Shown: positions 34,316-45,906, counted from the first letter of the stretch. The stretch: 64,000 bases of DNA from Rhynchopus euleeides (GCA_963210315.1 OY723246.1:1736001-1800000), one strand, 5' to 3'. Notes: generated by a model from the letters alone, not told the origin. Numbers and translations: made by a program.

Positions 34316-35180
34316 TAAGCCCCGGTTTTTGAGATTTTGCCCCGAAAAACCGGGGGTGCCTCTTTTTTTTTTCCACCGGGATTTTTCTGAGATTCTGTCC
34401 GGGTACTATTCCAGGGTACTTTTTGGCCAGAGGAGGCCGGGGCCAAGAGCACAGTGCCCTGCCCCAGGGTTAGCCCGATGAACCTGTTGAGCACAACGGG
34501 TGCACGTTGACTACATGCGGCGTGCGACTATGGAGCAGAATCAGCTGTTCGCTACCGTGGCCTCCGGCGGCTGGGGGGCTCCGCCCCCCAGACCCCCCTG
34601 TGCCGTCTGCCTGTCTTATATCCAACACCCTTTGGGGTCAATTGGGGATGGACTACAGACCACCCCGGGAGGATGCAGGCAGCTCACAGAATCGTACGGT
34701 TACAAGGAACAGATGCTCACTACCGTGGCCTCCGGCGGCTGGGGGGCTCCGCCCCCCAGACCCCCCATGTGGCCTGTGCCTGTCCAGAACCAAGTCTGCA
34801 AGGGCAACCTGCGGTGCTTTCAACACCACCGCGCTCTCCCGAACGCCTTTCTCATCGAGTGGCTCCTTCGCGTTGGCGCCAAGAAGGAGCGCGCTCCTCT
34901 CGGACCTGGCAGCGGCCCCCGCAGAGGAGCCACCCTGCCCATCCCAGTTGAGTGGCGTGGGGTGGTGTGTTGTGGGAAGGGAAAGCCCTTCCAGTTGGAG
35001 AAATGGCTGAAATTTTACCCCCGATTACCCCCGGTTTTCGGCGCGCAGCCCGGAACCCTATCTTTTACCCTGGAATAATTGGAATTTTTTTTTCACGATC
35101 GTCCAATTAGCCTCCAATTAAAACGATCGTTTTTTTTCACGATCGTGGATTTAATTGGACCGATCGTCACCATACCGTGT

Positions 35181-35403
35181 GAATTTTACGTTCTCCCTCT
35201 GACTACATTTCACAAGTCGCATTCAGCATACACCCCTGGAACACCCCCCCCCCCCCCCTCCGCATGCACGCCTGTGCTTTGTCAGGCCACACACAAAAAA
35301 CACCACCACCCCCAGGCACCCCCCCACCCCCCCACCCCGGGAGGAAGGCCTGTTGGGAGCAGCACTCCCCACTCCACCCCACCCCATCCCCCCCCATCCA
35401 CAC
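35181..35403. other. C/A-rich leader before the helical-repeat gene
   Basis: About 220 nt of C-rich sequence between the composite element and the ATG at 35404. Such tracts are typical of the sequence in front of starts in this window. No clear AG choice can be made. Confidence 0.35.
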
Positions 35404-37506
35404 ATGGCCTCCACCCTGCCCCCCGCAACGGCCTGCTCCGCACCGGGACCTGTTGACGGCGACGCGGCGGAGGCCCTCCTCCCCGCTGTGGCCTGCCCAG
35501 GGGATGACGAGGCACCCCACGATGCGGATGGCGGTGCCCTCTGGGCTGGCCTTCTTGAGGATGTCGCTGCCGCATCGCAGCGCGATACAGCTTTGGGGGG
35601 TGCTGCGGGCCGCCCCGACGACGCGGTTCGGCATCAAAGCGAGGGATGGGTTCCATTGGAGCGTGCCCTGAAGCGCCTGCAGGGATATGCAACACGCGTC
35701 GGAGGCGACGCTGTCGTCGGCGGGGTCATCCCGGGCATCCCCGGCACACCGCAGGCAGCCCCCAAGCATATCCCCGGCACCGCCACGCCGATCCACCGCC
35801 CCATGGGGCCTTTTGGAGCCGATGCCGCAGCAGGGCCTCCCCGTCACATCCCAGGGGTTCCCGGGACCCCGCAGGCTGCCGCCACCACACCCGGCACACC
35901 GGGGACACCCAGAAGCGAGGTGTCCTTCGGACCCCTCCCCGAGGCGACACCCCCGGCTTGCTGCACCCCCGCGATTGCCCTGAGCATCCTGCACGCGATG
36001 GGGCCCTGCGTCACCCATGAGAACCGGTTTATCCGGGAGGCGGCATTCGGGGTCGTCGAAGGGATTCTCAACCTTAAAGGGGAGGGGCTGCCCCTTGGGA
36101 GAGGCGGGTCATCAGAGCTCTGCCCCCTTCCCGCCTCTGCTGCGGAGGCCCCGTCTGACTCCGGGAGGCCTGGCGTGAGGGAGGGGGGTGGGCAGAGTGA
36201 CCCGACATCTGGATCTGATGTGTTGGTGTGGCCTGGAGGCGGTGGCCTTGATGATGCTTGGAGGACCCTCCTGGGGTGGATCTGCAGCGGCCTGCAGGAC
36301 AACTGGTCCCAGGTGAGGTACCGCGCGTCGCATGCGGCGAAGGCGTTTGCGGCGCACCACATGTCAGAGGAGGCATACCCGACCCTACTCCCCAGGCTGT
36401 GCCTCAACAGGTATTACATCGCAGAGGGGGTTCGCGTCGTGACCCTCCGCCTGTGGAAGGACATCGTAGGGGAAGGGGGGGGGGCATCCCTTGTGGAGAA
36501 GCACGCCACCCACTTTGTGGAGTATTACTGCGCCCAGGTGAAGGAGAAAAACCATGCCGTGAGGGAGGCAGCGTGCCACTGCATCGCGGAGATCGTCCGG
36601 AAGGTGCCCAACATGGGCCCCTTCGTACACCGCCTTCTCGATGCGATAGACGAGGCGTGCGACGACCCCTCCTGGCCTGTGAGGGATATAGCTTGCATGT
36701 CTGCGTCGTATATCGTTGCGGCCTACCCAGACCTGCCCGAGGCGATGCATGAGAGGGCGTATCGGAGGTTCCTCTTTCAGGCAGAGGACCCGATTCCCTC
36801 TGTCCGCCTCCACGCCGCGGAGGCGCTCGCGATCTACGCAAAGGTGTCGGATGCGGCGAAGGGCAAGGTGCTGCTCGACCTGGAGTCGATGCTGTCGAAG
36901 ATCGACTCCCAGCCTGAGAGCAAGTCTGTCTCGACCGACCTGGCAAATGTGACGGAGTTTGGCGTCGCGAAGAGACAGCACGACAACGACGTGGCGGCGC
37001 ACACCGGGAAGCCGATGTATGGATGCGGCTCCCTCTCGCCCGGGCCTTCGACAGCGAGGGTGTTGGGGGGCGGGTGCTCGGGAGGGCATGGCATCCCACG
37101 CACCGGGCTGGATCCGTGGTTTGCGACAGACACAGCGGTCAGCGCGCTGCGGTGCCTTGCAGAAGGTGGGGCTGTGCCGTGCGACGTGCTGCTGCCGCTG
37201 CTGAAGCGCATCCCTGCGACTCTCCGGCACAAGCAGTTTGTGCAGTACCCCACCTATTGGCAGACGGTGTGGCGTTCGGTTCCGCCCACTGTGAAGGCTC
37301 TCGGGAAGCGCCCCCTGACGGGGTGGGTGTCGGACCTGCTGCCCTGCCTGTTCGAAGCGCTGCAGTGCGACAGCCGTCTGACGGCGGCGGCAGCTGCGGA
37401 CTGCATCATCGGGCTGCGGAGGCTGTACGGCCCGAGCGTGTGGGAGTCGAAGCTTGACCCTGTGCAGGCCCAGATGATGAACCATCCATTGATACGCATG
37501 GTGTGA
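35404..37506 (+). CDS. HEAT/ARM-type helical repeat protein
   Basis: The product is 700 aa from the ATG at 35404, the first ATG in frame. Residues 1-185 are low complexity, with repeated GIPGTPQAA, GVPGTPQAA and GTPGTP elements. From about 187 to the end the sequence is alpha-helical repeat. Examples are NRFIREAAFGVVEGILNL, VREAACHCIAEIVRKVP, WPVRDIACMSASYIVAAYPD and PSVRLHAAEALAIYAK, in which the VR-x3-A pattern is the HEAT-repeat signature. Such proteins are scaffolds for large assemblies; no partner is evident. The stop (37504-37506) lies directly against the G-rich minisatellite, which would form most of the 3' UTR. Confidence 0.75.
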   Translation: MASTLPPATACSAPGPVDGDAAEALLPAVACPGDDEAPHDADGGALWAGLLEDVAAASQRDTALGGAAGRPDDAVRHQSEGWVPLERALKRLQGYATRVGGDAVVGGVIPGIPGTPQAAPKHIPGTATPIHRPMGPFGADAAAGPPRHIPGVPGTPQAAATTPGTPGTPRSEVSFGPLPEATPPACCTPAIALSILHAMGPCVTHENRFIREAAFGVVEGILNLKGEGLPLGRGGSSELCPLPASAAEAPSDSGRPGVREGGGQSDPTSGSDVLVWPGGGGLDDAWRTLLGWICSGLQDNWSQVRYRASHAAKAFAAHHMSEEAYPTLLPRLCLNRYYIAEGVRVVTLRLWKDIVGEGGGASLVEKHATHFVEYYCAQVKEKNHAVREAACHCIAEIVRKVPNMGPFVHRLLDAIDEACDDPSWPVRDIACMSASYIVAAYPDLPEAMHERAYRRFLFQAEDPIPSVRLHAAEALAIYAKVSDAAKGKVLLDLESMLSKIDSQPESKSVSTDLANVTEFGVAKRQHDNDVAAHTGKPMYGCGSLSPGPSTARVLGGGCSGGHGIPRTGLDPWFATDTAVSALRCLAEGGAVPCDVLLPLLKRIPATLRHKQFVQYPTYWQTVWRSVPPTVKALGKRPLTGWVSDLLPCLFEALQCDSRLTAAAAADCIIGLRRLYGPSVWESKLDPVQAQMMNHPLIRMV

Positions 37507-37509
37507 GCA

Positions 37510-40500
37510 GGATGGGGGAGGGTGGGTGGTGGCGACGGCCCCAGCCAGCAACCTCCCCGAACATGGATGTTAAAGAGGGCAAGAGAGGGGGGGGGGCCTT
37601 GGGGGAGGGTGGGTGGTGGCGACGGCCCCAGCCAGCAACCTCCCCGAACATGGATGTTAAAGAGGGCAAGAGAGAGGGGGGGGGGGCCTTGGGGGAGGGT
37701 GGGTGGTGGCGACGGCCCCAGCCAGCAACCTCCCCGAACATGGATGTTAAAGAGGGCAAGAGAGGGGGGGGGTGCCTTGGGGGAGGGTGGGTGGTGGCGA
37801 CGGCCCCAGCCAGCAACCTCCCCGAACATGGATGTTAAAGAGGGCAAGAGAGGGGGGGGGGCCTTGGGGAAGGGTGGGTGGTGGCGACGGCCCCAGCCAG
37901 CAACCTCCCCGAACATGGATGTTAAAGAGGGCAAGAGAGGGGGGGGGGCCTTGGGGGAGGGTGGGTGGTGGCGACGGCCCCAGCCAGCAACCTCCCCGAA
38001 CATGGATGTTAAAGAGGGCAAGAGAGGGGGGGGGGCCTTGGGGGAGGGTGGGTGGTGGCGACGGCCCCAGCCAGCAACCTCCCCGAACATGGATGTTAAA
38101 GAGGGCAAGAGAGGGGGGGGGGGCCTTGGGGGAGGGTGGGTGGTGGCGACGGCCCCAGCCAGCAACCTCCCCGAACATGGATGTTAAACAGGCCTGTCGC
38201 TAACTTTTCGATTTTGGAGATTTGGTGGGTTGACGCTCCTGTTTTGGGGGGGGGGGGGTCAGGGGGGAAAACACTAGGGGCAAATTTTTCTCGCGCGCGC
38301 TTCGCGCGCGCTCGTGTTGTTGCCTCATTTCCCCATCGGTGGACCACTAGGTGGGCACGGTGTAAGGCGCTGGGTTCCTTCCGTGGTTCCTCTCCCGCTC
38401 GCGCCACTCGGGTGCCGGAGGAAACCCACAAAATGGTTTCGGGACCATGATTTCGACGCTACCCCCTGATATGCCACGGCCGTTGAAGCGCAAGGACTTG
38501 GTTACGAGACGGACACGCGAGATGGGGGGTCTGGGGGGCAGAGCCCCCCAGCCGCCGGAGGCCACGGTAGTGAACATCTGTTCATTGTGGGCAGATTCTG
38601 TGTGAGTTGGCTGCGTCCCTGAGGCTATTGGAGTGGTTGGATTCCCTGACCTGGTGGGAATCGAATGACTTGAGTACGAGACATACGCCACAGGGGGTCT
38701 GGGGGGCGGAGCCCCCCAGCCGCCGGAGGCCACGGTAGTGAGCATCTGTTCCTGCAAAACCATACTCTCTTCGACGTCGACCCAGTGAAAGTAGGTTGAC
38801 GCTTGGTCGACGCTTGGTGAGCGTCGACCCAGTGTAACCGGGTCAACGCTAGGTTAGCGTGGACCCAGCGTAATAAATGGGTTGACGCTTGGTCCAGGCT
38901 TGAATGGCAACCCAGTTCCACTGGGTCGACGCTCCAAGCCTCGACCAAGCGTCAACCCAGTTCCACTGGGTCGACGCTGGGTCGACGCTTTTTTATGGGG
39001 GGGGAAACCCAAATTCACTGGGTCGACGGTCGACGCTTAGCGACATGCCTGGATGTTAAAGAGGGCAAGAGAGGGGGGGGGGCCTTGGGGGAGGGAGGGT
39101 GGTGGCGACGGCCCCAGCCAGCAACCTCCCCGAACATGGATGTTAAAGAGGGCAAGAGAGGGGGGGGGGGGCCTTGGGGGAGGGTGGGTGGTGGCGACGG
39201 CCCCAGCCAGCAACCTCCCCGAACATGGATGTTAAAGAGGGCAAGAGAGAGGGGGGGAGGCCTTGGGGGAGGGTGGGTGGTGGCGACGGCCCCAGCCAGC
39301 AACCTCCCCGAACATGGATGTTAAAGAGGGCAAGAGAGGGGGGGGGGCCTTGGGGGAGGGTGGGTGGTGGCGACGGCCCCAGCCAGCAACCTCCCCGAAC
39401 ATGGATGTTAAAGAGGGCAAGAGAGGGGGGGGGGCCTTGGGGGAGGGTGGGTGGTGGCGACGGCCCCAGCCAGCAACCTCCCCGAACATGGATGTTAAAG
39501 AGGGCAAGAGAGGGGGGGGGGCCTTGGGGGAGGGTGGGTGGTGGCGACGGCCCCAGCCAGCAACCTCCCCGAACATGGATGTTAAAGAGGGCAAGAGAGG
39601 GGGGGGGGCCTTGGGGGAGGGTGGGTGGTGGCGACGGCCCCAGCCAGCAACCTCCCCGAACATGGATGTTAAAGAGGGCAAGAGAGGGGGGGGGGCCTTG
39701 GGGGAGGGTGGGTGGTGGCGACGGCCCCAGCCAGCAACCTCCCCGAACATGGATGTTAAAGAGGGCAAGAGAGGGGGGGGGGCCTTGGGGGAGGGTGGGT
39801 GGTGGCGACGGCCCCAGCCAGCAACCTCCCCGAACATGGATGTTAAAGAGGGCAAGAGAGGGGGGGGGGCCTTGGGGGAGGGTGGGTGGTGGCGACGGCC
39901 CCAGCCAGCAACCTCCCCGAACATGGATGTTAAAGAGGGCAAGAGAGGGGGGGGGGGGGCCTTGGGGGAGGGTGGGTGGTGGCGACGGCCCCAGCCAGCA
40001 ACCTCCCCGAACATGGATGTTAAAGAGGGCAAGAGAGGGGGGGGGGGCCTTGGGGGAGGGTGGGTGGTGGCGACGGCCCCAGCCAGCAACCTCCCCGAAC
40101 ATGGATGTTAAAGAGGGCAAGAGAGGGGGGGGGGGCCTTGGGGGAGGGTGGGTGGTGGCGACGGCCCCAGCCAGCAACCTCCCCGAACATGGATGTTAAA
40201 GAGGGCAAGAGAGGGGGGGGGGCCTTGGGGGAGGGTGGGTGGTGGCGACGGCCCCAGCCAGCAACCTCCCCGAACATGGATGTTAAAGAGGGCAAGAGAG
40301 GGGGGGGGGGGGCCTTGGGGGAGGGTGGGTGGTGGCGACGGCCCCAGCCAGCAACCTCCCCGAACATGGATGTTAAAGAGGGCAAGAGAGGGGGGGGGGC
40401 CTTGGGGGAGGGTGGGTGGTGGCGACGGCCCCAGCCAGCAACCTCCCCGAACATGGATGTTAAAGAGGGCAAGAGAGGGGGGGGGGCCTTGGGGGAGGGT

Positions 40501-42880
40501 GGGTGGTGGCGACGGCCCCAGCCAGCAACCTCCCCGAACATGGATGTTAAAGAGGGCAAGAGAGAGGGGGGGAGGCCTTGGGGGAGGGTGGGTGGTGGCG
40601 ACGGCCCCAGCCAGCAACCTCCCCGAACATGGATGTTAAAGAGGGCAAGAGAGGGGGGGGGGCCTTGGGGGAGGGTGGGTGGTGGCGACGGCCCCAGCCA
40701 GCAACCTCCCCGAACATGGATGTTAAAGAGGGCAAGAGAGGGGGGGGGGGCCTTGGGGGAGGGTGGGTGGTGGCGACGGCCCCAGCCAGCAACCTCCCCG
40801 AACATGGATGTTAAAGAGGGCAAGAGAGGGGGGGGGCCTTGGGGGAGGGTGGGTGGTGGCGACGGCCCCAGCCAGCAACCTCCCCGAACATGGATGTTAA
40901 AGAGGGCAAGAGAGGGGGGGGGGCCTTGGGGGAGGGTGGGTGGTGGCGACGGCCCCAGCCAGCAACCTCCCCGAACATGGATGTTAAAGAGGGCAAGAGA
41001 GGGGGGGGGCCTTGGGGGAGGGTGGGTGGTGGCGACGGCCCCAGCCAGCAACCTCCCCGAACATGGATGTTAAAGAGGGCAAGAGAGGGGGGGGGGGGGG
41101 CTTGGGGGAGGGTGGGTGGTGGCGACGGCCCCAGCCAGCAACCTCCCCGAACATGGATGTTAAAGAGGGCAAGAGAGGGGGGGGGGCCTTGGGGGAGGGT
41201 GGGTGGTGGCGACGGCCCCAGCCAGCAACCTCCCCGAACATGGATGTTAAAGAGGGCAAGAGAGGGGGGGAGGCCTTGGGGGAGGGTGGGTGGTGGCGAC
41301 GGCCCCAGCCAGCAACCTCCCCGAACATGGATGTTAAAGAGGGCAAGAGAGGGGGGGGGGGGGGCCTTGGGGGAGGGTGGGTGGTGGCGACGGCCCCAGC
41401 CAGCAACCTCCCCGAACATGGATGTTAAAGAGGGCAAGAGAGGGGGGGGGGGCCTTGGGGGAGGGTGGGTGGTGGCGACGGCCCCAGCCAGCAACCTCCC
41501 CGAACATGGATGTTAAAGAGGGCAAGAGAGGGGGGGGGGCCTTGGGGGAGGGTGGGTGGTGGCGACGGCCCCAGCCAGCAACCTCCCCGAACATGGATGT
41601 TAAAGAGGGCAAGAGAGGGGGGGGGGGCCTTGGGGGAGGGTGGGTGGTGGCGACGGCCCCAGCCAGCAACCTCCCCGAACATGGATGTTAAAGAGGGCAA
41701 GAGAGGGGGGGGGCCTTGGGGGAGGGTGGGTGGTGGCGACGGCCCCAGCCAGCAACCTCCCCGAACATGGATGTTAAAGAGGGCAAGAGAGGGGGGGGGG
41801 CCTTGGGGGAGGGTGGGTGGTGGCGACGGCCCCAGCCAGCAACCTCCCCGAACATGGATGTTAAAGAGGGCAAGAGAGGGGGGGGGCCTTGGGGGAGGGT
41901 GGGTGGTGGCGACGGCCCCAGCCAGCAACCTCCCCGAACATGGATGTTAAAGAGGGCAAGAGAGGGGGGGGGGGGGGCTTGGGGGAGGGTGGGTGGTGGC
42001 GACGGCCCCAGCCAGCAACCTCCCCGAACATGGATGTTAAAGAGGGCAAGAGAGGGGGGGGGGCCTTGGGGGAGGGTGGGTGGTGGCGACGGCCCCAGCC
42101 AGCAACCTCCCCGAACATGGATGTTAAAGAGGGCAAGAGAGGGGGGGAGGCCTTGGGGGAGGGTGGGTGGTGGCGACGGCCCCAGCCAGCAACCTCCCCG
42201 AACATGGATGTTAAAGAGGGCAAGAGAGGGGGGGGGGGGGCCTTGGGGGAGGGTGGGTGGTGGCGACGGCCCCAGCCAGCAACCTCCCCGAACATGGATG
42301 TTAAAGAGGGCAAGAGAGGGGGGGGGGGCCTTGGGGGAGGGTGGGTGGTGGCGACGGCCCCAGCCAGCAACCTCCCCGAACATGGATGTTAAAGAGGGCA
42401 AGAGAGGGGGGGGGGGGGCTTGGGGGAGGGTGGGTGGTGGCGACGGCCCCAGCCAGCAACCTCCCCGAACATGGATGTTAAAGAGGGCAAGAGAGGGGGG
42501 GGGGCCTTGGGGGAGGGTGGGTGGTGGCGACGGCCCCAGCCAGCAACCTCCCCGAACATGGATGTTAAAGAGGGCAAGAGAGGGGGGGGGGGGGCCTTGG
42601 GGGAGGGTGGGTGGTGGCGACGGCCCCAGCCAGCAACCTCCCCGAACATGGATGTTAAAGAGGGCAAGAGAGGGGGGGGGGGGCCTTGGGGGAGGGTGGG
42701 TGGTGGCGACGGCCCCAGCCAGCAACCTCCCCGAACATGGATGTTAAAGAGGGCAAGAGAGGGGGGGGGGGCCTTGGGGGAGGGTGGGTGGTGGCGACGG
42801 CCCCAGCCAGCAACCTCCCCGAACATGGATGTTAAAGAGGGCAAGAGAGAGGGGGGGGGCCTTGGGGGAGGGTGGGTGGG
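37510..42880 (+). repeat. 88-bp G-rich minisatellite, about 50 copies
   Basis: Tandem units of 86-91 bp (CCTTGGGGGAGGGTGGGTGG, GACGGCCCCAGCCAGCAACC, GAACATGGATGTTAAAGAGG) run from the stop codon of the preceding gene to about 42880. Length differences between units come almost entirely from one poly-G run (7-14 G). The unit has no stop in several frames, which creates long false ORFs on both strands. The G-strand has several adjacent G3+ runs and could form quadruplexes. The array is split by the transposon at 38189-39051. Confidence 0.97.
38189..39051. mobile_element. 863-bp TIR transposon inside the minisatellite
   Basis: The ends are CAGGCCTGTCGCTAA and TTAGCGACATGCCTG (one mismatch over 15 bp). 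GATGTTAAA is duplicated at 38180-38188 and 39052-39060; the normal array has it once per unit, so this 9-bp duplication is real. Inside are a TCGCGCGCGCTTCGCGCGCG hairpin, two minus-strand hairpin modules (38524 and 38693) and subterminal GGGTCGACGCTTGG repeats. The sister copy is at 53559. It has no ORF and is non-autonomous. Confidence 0.9.
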
Positions 42881-43526
42881 AGTAGAGGGTCCGGGCAACA
42901 GAGGTGTTGTTTGAATGGCAGATAGGCCTGTTCAAAGGGTGGCCATGTGGTGGCGGTGGTGGGGGTATGGTGGATATGTCAGAGAGTTCCCGCCACGCAG
43001 GCGGGACGAGGGAGGAGGTGGGTGGTGGGGTATGGTGGGCCGGGTGTGATTTGTGTGCGTTTCTGTTGTTGTAACAACGGAGGTCTCAAAGGTGGCTGTT
43101 CGATGTTTTTTTTTTGTTCCAACGCACTTCGCTGTGAGCGAGATGTGTCGCTGCGGCGATGAAGGCCCTTTGTTGTTCGTGGGCTGTGCCCTGCCACTCA
43201 CTCACGGCACATGTGTGTGAGCGTGGGTACAACAGAATGCAAATGAAAGCAGAACGAGCAGAAGCAATGTCAGGACAAAGCAGGGACACTTTTCTAGATC
43301 TAAAACGTATTCCAACGCAAGGCAACATGCTGCACGGCTCTCTGCAGACTATCCCCCTTCACACACCCCCCTTCCCCTCCCTCCCTCCGAAGCTCCTTCT
43401 TCCGTAGAGGGAAGAGCTGTTGTTCGAGAGAACGGTTCGGGATTATCGCACACCCCACATTGGCACGCTCTCCAGGAAGGTTTTCTTGAGTGGAAGGGGA
43501 ATCGGAGCCAAAAAAACACCAGACGC
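42881..43526. other. Spacer between minisatellite and UBL-WD40 paralogue
   Basis: GT-rich sequence, then about 43335-43410 resembling the region after the first UBL-WD40 gene. A polypyrimidine run (43370-43390) with AG at about 43392 and 43407 offers acceptor sites for the next gene. Confidence 0.4.
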
Positions 43527-44711
43527 ATGGAGGTGTCGGTGCGGCATGCAGGCACCAGGCACAGCTGTGTCGTCAGTGTCCCAGAAGGCGGGACCGTGGC
43601 CAGGCTGAAGGCTGACGCGCTGGAGGAGCTGTTCACGGGTTCAGTCGACACAGCCCGTGAGGCTGCAGGGGTGGCACTCCGCATCGAAGGGTGTGAGGAG
43701 GAGCCCGACGATGCAGAGCGGGTTGCCGCCACGGGTCTGGAGGACGGCGGCGCTGTGCAGCTCGTGCCGCGCTGGCCCACAGTCAAGGCACCCGAAGTCT
43801 ACCCATCTGTGCATGGCGAGAACACACGCGCCGTCACGCTGTCGGGGTGCGGGAGGCTGTGTGCAGTGGGTTACGACAGCGGGCACATCACTGTGTTTGA
43901 CACTAGCACCGCTGCTGTGGTGGCGGGCTTTTCGCATGGCAGGGAGCGTATTCGTTGTACCCCCTTCTCGGTCTGTGGGAAGTGGCTGGCGACGTGCTCT
44001 GGCGACGGAGTGCGTGTGTGGCTGACAGCAACGTGGGGGGAGGTGTGCACCCTAGACCACAACAGCACCGATGTGTGCAGTGCAGCGTGGACACACTACG
44101 GACGTCTGGTGTCTGGAGACGAGGAGGGAACATTACGTGTGTGGGACTTGAATGGCACACCGAGCGCCACAGTGCTGGAGGGTCACCACCTCATGCCTGT
44201 TCGGGCTATTGCTGTGTCGGGAACCAGTATATTCAGCGGGTCATCTGACAACAGCATCTGTGTGTGGGATATCAGCACCCTCACACACGCACACACCCTG
44301 GTGGGACATTCGGCAGGGGTCACCGGCATGGCCCTGACGAACGACGAGAATCAGCTGGTCTCGTGCTCTCTCGACATATCCATCAAGGTGTGGTGTACAA
44401 CCTCCCTCAGCTGCCAGCGCACTGTGCGGATCAGCTTTTACGCCGACTCGCTTGCCGTGTCTCAGCCAGGTGACGTTGTTCTGGTGCTGCAGGATTTCAC
44501 CACCAAGCTGTACCGCCTCAGCACAGGCGAGTATCTGGGGGGAGTCGACACAGTGGGTGACGGTGTCGCGCTCAGTCCCTGCGGGAGGTGGGCCTTCGTA
44601 CCAAACGTGATTTGTGTGTCTGTATATAAGATCCAGTCGCTGTACGCCCGCGCTCAGCCCCCACGGGAGGTGAGTCTTCCTACCAAGCATGACTGGTGTG
44701 TCTGTGCGTAA
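43527..44711 (+). CDS. Ubiquitin-like/WD40 protein, paralogue 2
   Basis: The product is 394 aa from the ATG at 43527. The N-terminal 85 residues form the same ubiquitin-like region as the gene at 5611 (RHAGTRHSCVVSVPEGGTV against RHSGTGHSCVVGVPEGGTV). A propeller of about seven blades follows (GSSDNSICVWDISTLTHAHT, SCSLDISIKVWCTTSLSCQR). The two proteins align over nearly their full length, with differences concentrated in the propeller, so they are diverged paralogues. The extreme C-terminus differs (IQSLYARAQPPREVSLP), which suggests a different 3' end or a missed terminal intron. Probably an interaction scaffold; no substrate is known. Confidence 0.8.
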   Translation: MEVSVRHAGTRHSCVVSVPEGGTVARLKADALEELFTGSVDTAREAAGVALRIEGCEEEPDDAERVAATGLEDGGAVQLVPRWPTVKAPEVYPSVHGENTRAVTLSGCGRLCAVGYDSGHITVFDTSTAAVVAGFSHGRERIRCTPFSVCGKWLATCSGDGVRVWLTATWGEVCTLDHNSTDVCSAAWTHYGRLVSGDEEGTLRVWDLNGTPSATVLEGHHLMPVRAIAVSGTSIFSGSSDNSICVWDISTLTHAHTLVGHSAGVTGMALTNDENQLVSCSLDISIKVWCTTSLSCQRTVRISFYADSLAVSQPGDVVLVLQDFTTKLYRLSTGEYLGGVDTVGDGVALSPCGRWAFVPNVICVSVYKIQSLYARAQPPREVSLPTKHDWCVCA

Positions 44712-45906
44712 GCTACAGTTTTGTACTTTGTCGGCCAACACACGCCAGTGTATTGAAGGAAATCGCCCACTTCACAGCTACAACCGCTCTGATGAATTTC
44801 CTTTTGTTTGTTGCGTTGACGCTTCTACACACAAAACCCTGAACTGATCACACCCTGAGCCTGATGAAGGGGTTAGTGTGTAGATCACGTTTGGTTTGCA
44901 GCTGTGGTGGGACGCTTTCCGCTCACACGAGTGTGCTTAAAAATACTTTCCAAGCGTCGCAACACGACTAACACCACTCATTTTCCTCCTGTACTCCACC
45001 ACCCTTTCTGTACTTCAGGCAGGCAAGACACTTCGAAGGACCGTTCCGGGGGAACGATCAGGTTGGGGGTTGGGCGAGAAAAATCACTTTGCAGATGGGC
45101 CAGCAACCCAACACTGCCCAACAGAACTGTCTGCACTGCTTACAGAAGGGGGGGGTGGATGCGGTCAACAAATAAGTTCTGTTTCTTTTCTTCCGTGTGG
45201 TGAGTGCATCGTGGAGCAAAGTATTTCAGGGAGTCACGTCATTACGCCGCCGTCCCCTCTGCACCTCGGCACCCGTTTGACTCTGCTGCTGCCGCAACAC
45301 AACTCCTGACTGAGCGGGATGCTACACTAGCCCACCATTTGCAATTCCCCTGGTCACCCCGATGCAGTGTTGTGCACCCAACACTGCAGACATAAGCGGG
45401 GCAAGTGATCCCTTCCCTCCTGATTTGAGGAGGACGTCTGACCCTTCTACCAACGAAGCACAGTGAGAAGACGAAGCAGTTACGCGCAAATAGGAAAGGG
45501 CCAGGCCCATCGGAATCACCCCCGCCACCCCACACACTTTTTCGCATCCTTGCGTTTGCTGTGTTGGATTAGCGGACCCGCATCGTACAGAACACCTTCG
45601 AAAGACGACGCACGTGAACTGATACGCTATATGCATCCGTGCAACGCATGCGCTAAACCAGATCACCTCATTTTAGACAGTTCAGCGCAGCCAACTGGGG
45701 AAGCCCTCTGTGCCTCCAGCTTGGATCTCGTGACCCCCCCCCCCCCCACTTCATCCACCCTATCAGATAACACATAAACACACACCTTCCTGCCAGACAT
45801 TCTCTCCCTGTGCAACATACACACACACAGCGCACAAGAGAGCCTGTGCCCATACGACACATCAAACGGCAAGCAGCAAGCATCACCGACAGCAGCCCAC
45901 ACCACG
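44712..45906. other. Intergenic region
   Basis: Contains the inverted copy (44759-44919) of the element at 33968. Just after the preceding stop, 44709-44740 carries a motif (AAGCTACAG, TTTGTCGGCCAAC) that recurs after the stop of the DUF4116 gene (about 50622-50650). An AG at 45891-45892, in front of CAGCCC, is a likely acceptor for the next gene. No ORF is credible. Confidence 0.45.

Larger units (their letters stand above)
29621..35180. mobile_element. 5.6-kb composite TIR element
   Basis: The termini ACACGGTATGGCGACGATCG and, inverted, ACACGGTATGGTGACGATCG extend on to GTCCAATTA. Inside, a roughly 0.75-kb module is present twice in direct orientation (about 29640-30400, and about 32459-35150 when the nested insertion is removed). 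Both carry CAGTGTTTAAGATACTG and the hairpin modules (29931, 34550 and 34717). CACGATCGTGG and CCAATTAG palindromes mark module ends. Between the modules, 30400-32459 has no intact ORF that I recognise. No target duplication was identified. It ends 223 bp before the helical-repeat gene. Confidence 0.6.

Noticed and set aside
29640-35150. LTR retrotransposon with 0.75-kb LTRs
   Set aside because: The direct modules lack TG...CA ends, the interior has no gag or pol motif, and the outer ends are inverted, not direct.
37510-42880. CRISPR-like array
   Set aside because: Units are contiguous tandem copies with no unique spacers, and the window is eukaryotic.
37510-42914. Many ORFs of 100-345 aa on both strands in the minisatellite
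   Set aside because: They are created by an 88-bp unit without stops; every unit gives the same Gly/Pro-rich peptide and frames shift with the poly-G length. No start context or family match.
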